Source: Metallyticus violacea (Eukaryota > Arthropoda > Insecta > Mantodea > Metallyticidae). Taken from it: DNA of 64,000 nucleotides. Below are positions 12,480-24,250 of the stretch, piece after piece. Below the pieces are notes generated by a model. It saw only the letters and a list, made by a program, of their open reading frames with translations. It ran no database searches and had not been told where the DNA came from. Position 1 is the first letter of the stretch. The number at the start of each line of letters is the position of its first letter. Both the position numbers and the translations under genes were made by a program. The stretch is from the NCBI GenBank assembly GCA_030762175.1, contig CM060838.1, positions 19,272,501 to 19,336,500 on the forward strand. Reading direction: 5' to 3'.

Positions 12480-14955
12480 AAGTTGCTAAGTAAAACCTTT
12501 TAAGTTATTTAATAAAACTGTGGTGTCAGCGATACCCGCCTTTGGCAACGAGCGCAGCTCTCGCCCGTAGGCAAGTTGGTTCATAGTTCATTGGTTCGCT
12601 CTGACCACTCTAGCGACTGTCATATTAGCCTTGAAAATACTTCTTAAATACAGGGTGTGAGTGTATTTATTATATTTCATATATCTTCAAACCTTGAAAA
12701 CAAATAAAGAGAAATGCTTATTAAATAATAATTTAAATAATCTCAACGTTTTGTTTAACATATCATCAAACAAGAAAGTGACTTTAAAACAAATTTAGGA
12801 CAAATAAAATATTAAATAAAAAACAACAAAACAATAAAAAACAATGGAAATGCTAATTTTGTCGCAGTCTAATATATCCCCATTTTATTCAATCGTGCCA
12901 TTTTGAAGTATTCGAACTGGCATTAACTTTTTTTTCTCTTCCAATAATGATCCTTTTACAGTCAGATACACCAGGCCTAATACTAATGGTGCTACTTTTA
13001 AGGACATTTATAGGAAAGGACCATAGACACTTGCTGAATTCCGAGAAACCATAAGGAATGAACTCGACGACATTGCCGAGGCTATATTTCTGAAAACATA
13101 ATATGGCGCGACGCGATGTTGGGTACAGGTAGAAGATATTTCCAACATTTACGGTGACACAACGATACTCCCACGTTAATGTATAATTCATTACTGATTT
13201 CGCATGTTTTTGTTACCGTTTCATAAATTGTGAGTTATTAAAATGGTAAGGGCTTATATGGATCTCGTTGTATTGCTGCTGTTCATCTTAATAACCGGTC
13301 ATCGATAAGTTCCTCAGCACAGGAGAAAGTTGGTACTCCTGCATTTTTGATGTTCCTTCGAAACCGGTTTTTAGCAGGTTACCCGCCCACCGTTGCTAAA
13401 GTGGACTTTGGAGTGTGTGCTTGCCTTGGTGCTTAAGTGAACACAATAACTATAAGCTCGGCTCGCGGTCAGTGCTGCCACCGGAATGCTTCTCTGGTGA
13501 AATTTCCGCTATACAATGATTGCGGAGCGACTTTTCGATGACCCATTTTAAGCAATGCATGTTCGGATAATATCTTTATAGCAATACCTACTTTATTAAC
13601 TTCAGGGCCAACAGAGCAAAAAACACAGCTCGATAACTAAGCAAATATTTTGTAAGTCTGAATGCTAAACTATGTTGGGATGATCATCAACTGGAAAGCA
13701 AATGTTCGCACATGGTGGAAACTAGTTTGTCACCCATCTGCTAGGTATCACCTCACGTTTGCTCGGAACTTGTCCAGCTCTCCACTACCTTCATAGCTTT
13801 ATGTCTCGGTTTATTGGGATGTTCGTACCCTCTCGGATTTCTATGCCTCTTATGTGGGCGCTGTTCTGTGCATTTGGTTTTTTAGTATCTTGTTCCCTTA
13901 CCAGGGAAATACCAGGGCCCCCATTCCACAAACGTTTGGTCTAATACATTACAAGTGTATTAATACAAGTCCATGTAAAGTATGGAGTTGTAACTTTCTG
14001 TTCAGAAAATAAAGTGCAGCACTAGTAAAGTATAAGTAAGAAGCTACACCTGACGTTATATCTTGAGGAAGATGTAAGAGCAGCCATTTTGACACATTGA
14101 ATAAGGTTATGTCTACTCCTTATAATACTTTGTATGTATGAAGACACAGAAGGATTATCATTCCTGCTATATTGGCATGCTTTTTTTCTCAGAAACGGTG
14201 ACATTTAATTACTTATTATGCATTTCAAAATATTTAAGCTTAATATACCACTTTGAAATAGAAACAGACAAGAGCAAACTTTGAAAGGGAAATCCACTGA
14301 AAACGAAGAATACGCGAGGAGGGGGGGGGGGGATACCCAGACTTCGCATATGATGCTGGTATCGATTATTATCAGGTGTTTTGATATATGCTCTATTCGA
14401 GCTTATATAAAAAATACGCGAGTTCTTATGGTTTTGATCTATTAAAGATGATAAAGACTCAGAAATTTATAAGGATCGTTAAAGCAGTAGGTTCGAACAA
14501 AATCAATATCGTACCCTTCTGTGTCAATACCTCCATCTGCTTCGGCTTCCATGACCTCTCTATTGCCGTTTGTCGTAAGTCGACACTTTTCACTCGCCAG
14601 ATTTTGGGTAGGTTTGACGAGCCAACGCAGCTACATTTACAGTTGAGGTAAAACTTGTCACAAATTGCAACAGATTGACTTTAAGCTTCAACTGGTTTTC
14701 AACATATGCGACTGGATATTAAATTCTGGATCTTCAGAGCTCTATTTGCCAAGATGAATGTTGACATACATTACTTAGCAATTGTGATGGAATATTTACT
14801 TCGAAAACAATCAAATCCAGTAAGAAATTGACTTTAATAAAGATCAGGATCAGGAAATGCGGAAGATATTCAAACACGTCCAAAAAGGTATCCATTTACT
14901 GTGACTATTTCACTCATGTGACTCATGCGACTATTTCACTCAATCGACCAATGAA
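12480..14955. other. unassigned DNA
   Basis: No recognisable gene, transposase or SINE. It contains a 12-G run at 14321-14332. Short ORFs on both strands lack signatures. Confidence 0.5.
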
Positions 14956-14957
14956 AC

Positions 14958-15050
14958 ATAGACCAATCACAGCCGGATAACGGAGTGAAATTATCGAAAA
15001 AAAAGTATCAAATCCGTTTTATCACGCGACGTCAGTGTAGCAGTGTAAAG
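14958..15050 (+). repeat. dispersed repeat, copy 1
   Basis: About 85 bp match 37199-37285 with only a few changes. Both contain GACCAA(T/C)CACAGC, CGGAGTGAAATTATCG and ATCCGTTTTATCACGCGAC. The 45 bp before it repeat GACTATTTCACTCA-type words. Conservation stops abruptly after CGCGAC in both copies, as at an element end. Family unknown. Confidence 0.75.
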
Positions 15051-15329
15051 GCGATTTCCAAATCTTATGATCAATGCACCTCTCACGTGTTGGTTACTTT
15101 TGACATAAACGATTATCTCAGTTCGGAAATGTTTAGAAACACTACTTTATTATATTATAGACTTTTAGTATTAATATTTAGTTTTAAATAAATGTCATTT
15201 TAAAGTAATAAGTAAGATGTTTCGCTTGAAGGTAATGAAGTAATATCCAGCATAAGGGTCATCCTCGTTTCTGTGGACATTCCGAACTAATTAAAGCTGT
15301 TTCTGGTTTAATGCTTTGGTTTTTCATCA

Positions 15330-15660
15330 TTTTAATTTTCTTTCCTACATTCCAATTTGCATATCATCTCCTTCGCTAACCTTCCCCTATTTTTCCACTT
15401 GCTTCCAACCACTACTATTTCTTTCTGCCTGCTTTTTTCCCTTTGCTTATTCTCTTCTCAGCCTGCTTTTGTCTTCGTTTCTTGTAGTCATTCAGCCCCA
15501 CTATCCTCTGCTCCCTCCTGTTCTCTTTCCCATCTGCTTCTCTTTTATCCTGATCTACTTCCGCCGTGGCGTACTTTGCTTTTTCTTCATCCAGTTCTTT
15601 TATCCCCATGGAGTACTTTCTTATTACAGCCTCATTTTTATTTGATTCCCATACTTTTAC
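15330..15660. other. pyrimidine-rich + strand segment
   Basis: About 330 bp with strongly biased C+T on the + strand. As a result both strands show ORFs of 110-123 codons (the minus-strand one rich in Lys, Arg and Glu). I attribute these ORFs to composition. No domain is recognised. Confidence 0.4.
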
Positions 15661-15756
15661 ATTTATTTGTTGATAGGAAGTGTTTAATATTTTGACGTTT
15701 TGTATATGATGGTAATACCAACGCTTTAGCGACCGTCGTGTATTCATCTTTAAACT

Positions 15757-16004
15757 TGTTGTTCCTGGTGGTCTAGTGGTAACCATACTTACCTCTAAAC
15801 CGACGATCGCGGGTTCAATCCCAACCTGGGTCGATGAATTTTTTTTTTCGGTCGTAAAAATCCCAAGGGTGCATTCCTTCGAAAAGGAAGTAAAGCAGTA
15901 AGTCCCGTGTCGTACATTTACGACACGAAAAAGAACCTCAAGCCTGAAAGAAGAGGCCTCTGAGCAAAATTTATCGGTCGTTTCACGCTCTGAATTGAGT
16001 TAAA
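15757..16004 (+). mobile_element. SINE family A
   Basis: Head with tRNA promoter boxes: A-box region GTGGTCTAGTGGTAACC and B-box region GCGGGTTCAATCCC. It is followed by the family body (GTAAAAATCCCAAG, GTCCCGTGTCGTACATTTAC, AAGAACCTCAAGCCTGAAAG, GAGGCCTCTGAGCAAAATTT). The 3' end stops shortly after TTGAGTT, so the last 40 bp are missing. CTTTAAACT before (15748) and CTTTAAAACT after (16018) could be a slightly decayed target-site duplication. Confidence 0.9.
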
Positions 16005-16610
16005 CCAAAACCACAACCTTTAAAACTAAGAACATGAAGTATAAAAAGCGTCGTCTTATTCTGCCTGTAAAAGGGCAGTTAGATGTCAAGAATACAGTTG
16101 TGCGTTTGGACTTCCATATGGCTTTTTCCTGATCGCATCTCAATTAGCCAGCGAACTTTGAGCTTATTTACGTCAACTCTTTTATTTCACTCTTCCCGAA
16201 GATCTTTGGCATTCGGAATGGGCTTTTAAACGCTTAAAAATGGAAGGGGGGGGGTTAAATTTCAAACTTTCTAAGATTTCATCTGGAATAGCACGTCTAG
16301 AATAAAATCGCGAGGGACTGCCTGTATTTAAACTTCGGCAGTACGTACTTTGGATAGCGGAGAGAATGCGAGTATTTTAAACATTTTTTGTTTTCCCCTT
16401 TCACAAATTAGAAAACAGAAAGGATTTTATCAGAAATAACCATATAGTGAGGACATTCCACAAATGATAGGACTCTTAGTACAGGAGGTACTCGTGTGTT
16501 ATATGCGTTTATCTACCTTCCAGTTTAGCATTCCATGCCAACTACCAGAAATCTTTGGGAGGTGAATGGGGCTTAACTTACGATGGCAAAGATAGTTTTG
16601 TTCAGAATGA
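16005..16610. other. unassigned DNA
   Basis: Nothing recognised; contains a 9-G run at 16246-16254. Confidence 0.5.
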
Positions 16611-16612
16611 AT

Positions 16613-16897
16613 AGTGTTTAACGCCCGTTTTTGCTACAGAGACACCACAGGTGGTGGACACTGATGATACATGGGATGAAATGATAAATTGGGAAAGGAT
16701 TTTAATTTTTTTAAGGAAGGAATCGTTCCAGGTGTAAGTTCCTCAGCCCCGGGTACCTCCCCGGCATTTGCCAGTTATAAGGACTGCGGAAAGCCTGGAC
16801 AAAACCTCAGTCAGGGAGGATGGTCCTGGTGGGATTCGAACCCCAGACCTCCCCCGCACGAGTCCGCGCTTTAACGACCTGGGCCACCCGTGGCGGT
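16613..16897 (-). mobile_element. SINE family B, full-length
   Basis: Minus-strand copy from CCGCCACGGGTGGCCCAGG (tRNA-Leu/Ser-like A-box region) through the B box GGGGTTCGAATCCC, the body with GGCAAATGCCGGGGAGG, the TTAAAAAAATT tract, and the end GGGCGTTAAACACTATT. Among the best-preserved B copies of the window; a good reference for the consensus. Confidence 0.93.
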
Positions 16898-17590
16898 ATT
16901 TGGTCAGGAAAAAGCTTTGGAAGAAATTCATCCAAACAACATATCACATTGGGGATCTAACCTAGGCCAGCTAATTGGAAAGCAGCCTTTGCTGCCTATA
17001 TCTACACTATCCTACAAATAAATGTTACCATTTTAGGGACAAAAACAGCGTTTGAAGATATCCAGTGATAAAGATATCCAGTGATAAAGTTTGTATTTTA
17101 ACAGGTCAGGAATTCGAACTGCCTGAGGGTGACCTGCACCAGAGGCTACAAACTATTTTATATATACGGCATCATGATTTGACTGAGCAAAACGAAGAAA
17201 GATATGTTGCATTTTTATGACAGGCCTTGGAGTTCAGGAGCGAAATCTATTGGTTGAGCTGAGGTATCCGTTCCGGGCTATCAAAATTAAATCGGGGGGA
17301 AGGAAAACTTACTAGAAAGGATATAAGGATACCTAAGAACAAACTTAATAAGAAAACGTTGGAACAAAAGCTGAAAGAGAGATCTAAATGCTATCAATAT
17401 TGCTGAACAAATGCTGTAGGCAAAGTATCGTTTCTAAGGGTTGGAGGAACATATTTTTAAAGCATAGGAATGGTGCAAAATTTGCATTTTTCGTGAGAAA
17501 TACAGACTTGATACTTGCTGTCTAGGAATGAGATGTAAATTTGCATGCCGGAGAGTGGACCTGCCTTCTACAGCTGATGTAATTAAAAGA
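16898..17590. other. unassigned DNA
   Basis: No recognised gene. A 16-bp unit containing ATATCCAGTGATAA is tandemly duplicated at about 17057-17088. Confidence 0.5.
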
Positions 17591-17599
17591 AAAGGAATG

Positions 17600-17936
17600 G
17601 GAGCATTGTGTTGCATATGGAGATGGCACCACGAAGGTTGCAGCGTGGGTACTTCACCGCCCTTCCAGTTCCTCTGCCCCTATGTAGATCAGCAGTGAAA
17701 GGCACACCTGGTCCCTTGCCATTATACTGCTGCACCTCTCCCTCCTGCGATGTCCTCACTCTCAGTAGCTCCCAGGCTGCCATTGCGGGCACTACCCCTC
17801 CGCTTCCTCGCTTTCACCCCTCACATGTAGTGTCTGTGGCGATTCGTGTTGTTGCGATGGCGAGTGTGGGAACTGGAGGCATGGTGCCAGCTTACGACTA
17901 TTACTTCCCGTGTGTTACCGCAGATTATGCAGACCA
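17600..17936 (+). other. G+C-rich block ending in a possible splice donor (unrecognised exon?)
   Basis: This stretch is clearly richer in G+C than its surroundings and is open on the + strand for about 110 codons. From an ATG with a good context (17857, G at -3 and +4) it reads 26 codons, MASVGTGGMVPAYDYYFPC onward, then meets a canonical donor GTAAGT at 17937 in phase 2. It could be the first exon of an unknown gene, a non-coding 5' exon, or chance. Its phase would also fit the Myb exon at 55066, but I prefer the candidate at 36770 as Myb exon 1. No protein family is recognised. Confidence 0.25.
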
Positions 17937-18699
17937 GTAAGTATGATTAAATGTTAACAGTTTTCCAATCGAGTTCTTTCCTTTATTGTTTTAACGGATA
18001 GTTCATATATGCAACGTGCTAATTCCTAAAAAGCGAAAGTAGATACTTAATACAGCTGTATTTTCCTCGCTTATTGTAGTACTGTAACTTCCGGTAGCTC
18101 TCAGCGAAGGCGAAAAGCATTTGCTTAGCTTGAGCTACAAATGGTATAATGTACTTATTGGTAATTTAAAATTATGGTAATATATGAAATGATTTTCTTA
18201 ATTTATCATCTGCTTTGTAGTGTTAGGAACTCTTCACTTGATTCGAATTCTTGTAATTAGTACCAATTTCCTTGCTTTTTAAACAAGTGCCGTATTAAAA
18301 GCCAAAATCCAAATACCCAACTCTCCTTAAGCTCGAAGTAGTCGGTATAGGAAGGGAGGGAAAAAATTCCATATCTGTAAAATGCGAAATTTTTAACTAG
18401 CTAACAATTTTGAAAATTAACTATAGTATCTATTCGCGTCATTTCTAATCCATATTTGAAATATAGTGAATTATTACGAAGGCTTTACTGAGGCCCTTTT
18501 TGAATGTGTTTCTACATTTTCAACTTGAAAACTTAATTGTGCGTAAAGTTGCAATTCGCAATTGTCACCAGTCCCTAAGGCAGGTCTTTAAACCCCTTGT
18601 GCCTTAAGTAATCAATGTGTTACATTACGCAACACTGTCCTATTAATGAACCATAAAAGAATTACCGTTTCCAATGTACAAATTTCATTCAGTAAGAGA

Positions 18700-18970
18700 C
18701 CGCCACGGGTGTCCTAGGTCGTTACGGCGCGGACTCGTGAGCGGGAGGTCTGGAGTTCTAATCCCACCAGGACTGCCCTCGCTGACTGGGATATTTTCCA
18801 GGTTTTACCCAGTCTTCACAAATGGCAAAAGCCGGGGAGGTACACTAAAGTTATGTCTGGAACGTTTCCTTCCTTAAAAAATCCTTTCCCAATAAATCAT
18901 TTCATCTCATGCATCATCAGTGTCCACCGCCTGTGGTGCCTCAGTAATAAAAACTGGTGTTAAACACTAC
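18700..18970 (+). mobile_element. SINE family B, full-length, forward
   Basis: Complete forward copy. The head CCGCCACGGGTGTCCTAGG carries the A box. The B-box region is GGAGTTCTAATCCCACC with one key G mutated. The body holds CCAGGTTTTACCCAGTCTTC, CAAAAGCCGGGGAGG and GTCTGGAACGTTTCCTTCC, and the end is CTGGTGTTAAACACTACC with only a short A-rich tail. It defines the orientation used for the other B copies. Confidence 0.93.
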
Positions 18971-21675
18971 CAAAAAGCATTAAGAACTTTCATGATCTAA
19001 ATATTACACGTTATTCACATTTTAGTCCGTTTTATTCTCTAGTTATGTGGTACCCATTGCTTGCATATAAGATTTAACTTTTCGTAATCGCTTTGATAAT
19101 GGTCGGTTTAGACGGCCATGAAATCCTGATCTTATAACCTCTCCATCATAAATAAACTCCTATGGCGATAAAACAGATTCAGGAATTAGCATAGAAATAA
19201 ATAAACTTATCAGAAGCAGTAACGCTGCCTTTAAGCTTTTACATTATTGTCTTTAGGTATAATGGAAAGTTTTCCATTTCTACTTTACGTAAATAAATGG
19301 ACGATTCTGATAGAAAAGAGAAAATTCTAAACATTTTTATTCTAAAGTCTGTTAATAACAAAACAATTATCATGAAAATATAACGCGGGTTGAACACCTG
19401 CTGGGGAGTAGGTACACGAGTACTTGTTGTTTCGACTTCTCTTTGGTAAAGCGTGTTAAGAGATAAAAGATGTTAATATATAAAATTTATGTGAATTTGT
19501 AACACATCTAGAGTTGAATGCGCTTATTGTTTTCAGCTCTTCGCGACTAGCATTGTGCCAACAGTTTCTTCTTTTCACTTAGTTCTGTTTTCATTTGGTT
19601 TCATAATCGCTTGTGACAGTGGGTGTTAATGTCGTCTCTATCGCCTGTGAGGGTATTGCGGTTTTGCACACGGACGGCAGAGGGCGGTGGTGTGGTTCAG
19701 TTTCAAGCCGCATACTGGAATTTGATCGGATCATTTTGCTGTAGATGATTATGATGGGAATGAATGGTAGGGAAATCGGAGAACTCTGAGAAAATCCAGC
19801 CCAAAAGCAACGTCATCTGGCGCAAATTCCGCTTATGGCCGCTGGGATAGAAATCGTCTTGCCATATTCGCCCCCCCCCCCCTCTCCCCATTCGCAATCC
19901 AGGCTTCTCAGCAGTACTTAAGCCACGTGTTACCTAAGTAAAGTACTTTGTTGTAAGTACAAATGGCTGTATTTTTTTTTAATTTATTTTATGTACGTTA
20001 GCTAGGGAAATTGCATGCGAATTTAGCTGTAAATATATGAACAGTAGTAGTGGCTAGAAGTTGGATGTTGTTCACATAAGCAACGATGATAGTAGACAGT
20101 TTCACTTTTTCGGAAAACTTTTGTCTAAAACTGTACGAAATTAAAATCATGCGTTTTGCGAATACAGTCTGTTTTTCAACATTCTAAAATGGAATGGCGA
20201 AACTAAATATACTTATGTTTTCCTAAAGGCTGATTTTGTGCTCACTGTTTAGGTATTCATACAATAAATGCACGATTATTACTCATGTAGGATTCATCCT
20301 TCTCCGGTATTAGCACTTAACATCCTCTGGGACTTCTGAAGCCATGCACAGTGAATCACACTGAGGTACTCTCTTAATGGGCGTTCAATGTCAGGGACAC
20401 CTTGAAGACATAAATGCAGATGGTGTGAAGATGAATGCTGAAATGAAAGGTGAATCCGTGGCAGAAAAATACTAGCACGATATTTGCTCTGGTCGAAAAG
20501 AGACTGAGGAAAACATGCGAGTTTCACTCTCTCTGACCCGCGCTTTGTCCTGGCTAATTGCCATGTCTCATGTTACCATCAGGAACAATACCGCATTGCA
20601 AATGTCTTGTCCAGGTATAGGCCGAGGATGACTAATGCATTCATGAAAAGGAAAAAATATCCAAACACACTTCTTGTTATTTTATTTGCTGAGATTTAAA
20701 AATAAACATGTTGGTATTGCATGTTCAGATATCTGCTAGCAGACATTCTTTTTATTTTTCCGTTTATTTTTTCTTTGGATTAAGCAAAATTCTATTATTA
20801 GGGTTAACTTAATTTTTCATATTTTTTAATGCTACCGAAGAAAATTAAAATTATTGCTCATCAATAATTAGAATTTTATACTATTTCTTATTGTGTTTAT
20901 AGCTTTTGATGTTCCGTGCCGATATGTACCTTTTTAACTCTGCTACTTTCATGTCCCTCGGCTTTTTTATTTGAATGTATTTTGTAAAAAGAAAATTTTC
21001 TTCTCCGCCTTTATTTTTCTTAGTTTTCTATTGTGTTTTTACCCTTTCTTTCTGTACTGCTTTTAATGTCTTATTGCACTTTTATCATTCTCATGCTGTC
21101 CTTTCATATTCTGATTCATTTGTTGCTTGTCTTCAGTAAATGGGTTCACCCCCCTCTTGATTCTTCTTTTCTTTTCCGGCCTGCCCTCATGCTTCTTTTA
21201 TCTTTGTACTGTGTCGCCAGGCGTTCATTTTTGTCAGACTGGGATATACCCATCAGGTAGTATCGGTCCTGCGCTGCCAGGAATCTGGGCTTGGATTGCT
21301 TGAGCCCAATGCGATCAAAGTTCTCCTCGAGATATTGGCGTCATAAGATTTGGACTAATACAGCATGTTAATAAGTCTGGACATAATTACGAAGCCAGTG
21401 TTGCACTAAATTACTAATTCGGAATCGAATGTTGCCAAAAATTGCTATTATATATATCGCACAAGAGTATAAACGGAATATTGCACTTTTAAATACAGGC
21501 GGTATTGTGAAAAGAATAAATTGAGCTGTAACATTACTGTGTGTTGTCTAATTGGTAAACATGGCATGGAACATTTCTGTGGAATTTCTACTTAACAGTC
21601 TGTACCACGCAGGATTTAACCTACATCATTACCTGCAGCCATACCATATGAAAACATGTTAACAAAGACGCAGTA
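18971..21675. other. unassigned DNA
   Basis: No recognised gene or element. It holds a 12-C run (19871-19882) and a pyrimidine-rich + strand segment at about 20740-21240. Confidence 0.5.
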
Positions 21676-21677
21676 AT

Positions 21678-22382
21678 CACCGTGGTAGTGTAGGGCGAAC
21701 ATGTTTCCCTATCACATTGCGGATTCTAATCCCGGTTGGATCAAACTGATTGGCTGAAGTTTTTCTTCAGGATAAATATCAGGTAACTTCAGCGCTTTCA
21801 TCAACAGATGTTAAACATGCACTAACCTCTTTCTTGTTAACATTCTTTTAATATTGTAACCTTAGGTGATACTCCTGCCTTCCATCGAGCTTTTCCAGCA
21901 TAATGTTACTAACACGAAGGTATCGGAGTATTGCAAATAGCACGGATCAAGAAGGTGGTGTCGTAATTGAAAGACTTTTGAATGCACTCCGATGTACTTT
22001 TGTTTGCATAGAATAATTAAACACACGGCTAATGCAACGAATTTTAGAAGGAACAGAGGCACAAGGTCCTTATGTGGTCTATAATCCTATGACTACTGTT
22101 TTTCATATTGTGTACCACTGTAGAATTATTCTTTTGCATAAAAATTTCAAATTAATTACATCTTACAGCCCTTTCTCTGTTATGAACGACTTAATATCCA
22201 AATATTCGACTTCTACAGCTGGAGTTACGGCCGCCATTTTCTGTTACTATTTGTTAAACGTTTACTACGAGGGAAAGGTGATGTTAACATGAAGTTAACA
22301 TTGGTTGATGAAATAGAACATTTGTTAATTTGAATGTTAAAGCCGTGTAACAGCTTATTACTTTTAACATCTGTTGATGAAA
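21678..22382. repeat. tRNA-like head plus a widely spaced 19-bp inverted repeat
   Basis: At 21680-21745 a + strand segment resembles a decayed tRNA/SINE head (CCGTGGTAGTGTAGGGCG, later GGATTCTAATCCCGG). Downstream, 21796-21814 (TTTCATCAACAGATGTTAA) is perfectly complementary to 22364-22382, about 550 bp apart. A third, imperfect copy of the word lies at about 22292-22312. The arrangement suggests ends of an unknown non-autonomous element or two opposed copies of one repeat. Confidence 0.45.
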
Positions 22383-23420
22383 CCGGCCTTAAGTGGTTCA
22401 TCGTTGATATGACCGCAAAGGTTAATCTACGTTAAAAGAAATCCATCCATGTCGCAAATATAGATGAAATGTGCGAGCGCTTAAATTTCTATATGCTATT
22501 TAAATCCAAAATCAACAATGACAGGTATTTTTGCAGGCTCCTAAAGTCCGATACACTTAATATAATAATTCTTTTTTTCTAGTATTTTGATGCTCATTTT
22601 TTCAAGTTTGATAAAAAATTTAAACATTTCTAACGTCTTTAACTTTATTCTTATTTCTTTTGCAATTTGATTTGTTCGTTCAATAAATCAATTACTTCTA
22701 TAGGTAATCGTCCACACCTGTCCTTACTTTTCATTTTCCAATTTTTGCGTCCTTTTAAGTGATTCATTCACCAGGCTTTCAGCGAGTATATCACATCCTG
22801 TAGCCAGTATTTGTCCATATAAACTATATCTTCTCTTTGAATCGATATATCTGCCACTATTCTACTACTTTTTTCAACACAATATTTATTTGTATTATTT
22901 GAAGACAATAGCATATTCAAGGCTTTTAAAGAAGTGAGGACATAACACATTCGCATTTTTGTCTTGCAAGCATTCTACTAAAAACCGTCCATGCTTTTTA
23001 TGAGCATATTAGGGCGTTAAGATGAAATAAAGCATTCATTTTACATAACACCCATTTTAATGGAAGGTATGATGCTTTGAAGATAATGCTCCAATTCTTC
23101 GGAATTCAAAAGTAACTACTCAGCCGAAGAAAAATTAAAAAAATTGTCAGAACATATTGAAACTAATTGAAGCTGAAAATAAAAGCAGCCCAATTTCCTT
23201 GGATTGCAGTATGTTGCTAGGTTTGGGCTCAAAATATTTATTTTGTTTTAATGAAGAGTAAACCAAGTGGTTTCAAACGAATAACTTAAAATCTTTGACA
23301 TGAATAAGGTGTGCAATTAATATACGCAATTCCAGTATGTAGTTCTATTTTATTGAGAACTGTACTATTTTAGGATTTTGCAATCTCCAAACCGAAACGA
23401 AGAAATGAACAGGAAGCACT
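22383..23420. other. unassigned A+T-rich DNA
   Basis: Nothing recognised on either strand. Confidence 0.5.
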
Positions 23421-23432
23421 TACACAAGCGTT

Positions 23433-23624
23433 TTTTTTTTTTTTTTTTTTTTTTTGAGTAGTGTTTAACGCCCGTTTTCACTACTGAGGCACCACAGGCG
23501 GTGGACACTGGTGATACATGAGATGAAATGATAAATTGGGAAAGGATATTTTTTTTTTATTAAGGAAGGAAGCGTTCCAGGCCTAAGTTTAGGTACCTCC
23601 CCGGCATTTGCCAGTTATGAAGAC
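23433..23624 (-). mobile_element. SINE family B, 5'-truncated retroinsertion with poly(A) and 12-bp target-site duplication
   Basis: On the minus strand the SINE starts abruptly inside its body at 23624 (AGTCTTCATAACTGGCAAAT), lacks the tRNA head, runs to GGGCGTTAAACACTACTC, and ends in an A tail (a T run at about 23431-23455 on +). The 12 bp TACACAAGCGTT occur on both sides (23421-23432 and 23625-23636). This is the textbook structure of 5'-truncated, LINE-driven target-primed reverse transcription. Confidence 0.95.
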
Positions 23625-23970
23625 TACACAAGCGTTCACAGAATAAAATCGATACGGCGATGCTCGGAAAAAGATACCTTTTTAAGTTTTTATTACACTT
23701 TTATGATTCACTTTATAATGTAACACTATGTTTATTTCTGTGGACAAGGCACGGAAGTCCCACCATGATTCCCATCTGAGCTCCTTAATGTGCTAGCAAG
23801 CTGAAATCTTATCCTAGCAGAAGTCGCTTATTAGAAGGAACAATACAGTACGGCCCAAGTTCATTTCCTGGCAGCTCGGGTGGATTTTTAAGTTGCACTG
23901 ACGTAAACGTTTATGTTTTTGTATTCAGCTTAGTTTATTTTGCCTATTATCATTATTACATCTTCCCCCA

Positions 23971-24250
23971 GTCGGTCCTGGTGGTGTAGTGGTTACCATA
24001 CTTGCCTCCTATACCCAAGAACCCGGCCAGGACCGATGGATTTTTTCGGGCGTAAAAATCCTAAGTATGGAAGGGAAGTAAAGCCGTGGGTCCCGTGTCG
24101 TACATTGACGGCACGAAAAAGAACCTCAAGCCTGAAAGAGAGGCCTCTGAGCAAAATTTGTCGGCCCTTTCACGCCCTGAGTTGAATGGGACGCTGATGA
24201 CCTGAGATGTTAAAGAGCGCCCATTAAAAAAAAAAAAAAAAAAAAAAAAA
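23971..24250 (+). mobile_element. SINE family A with poly(A) tail
   Basis: Starts with GTCGGTCCTGGTGGTGTAGT (A box inside). The anticodon-to-T region is partly deleted, so the B box is missing (ACCCGGCCAGGACCG remains). The complete body ends GATGTTAAAGAGCGCCC, then an A tail of about 25 nt. The matching GTCCTGG and CCAGGAC words would form the acceptor-stem halves of the ancestral tRNA. Confidence 0.93.

Noticed and set aside
15415..15786. Minus-strand ORF of 123 codons rich in Lys, Arg and Glu, perhaps LINE-like or coiled coil
   Set aside because: It lies exactly over a pyrimidine-rich + strand patch that explains its composition, and it runs into a SINE A head at its N-terminal end.
16743..16931. 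ORFs such as 16689-16965, 18674-18877, 50543-50789 and 61554-61901 with shared peptide words (RSGVRIPPG, GGIRTPDL)
   Set aside because: They are translations of SINE B tRNA heads; the shared words come from the B-box region, not from a protein family.
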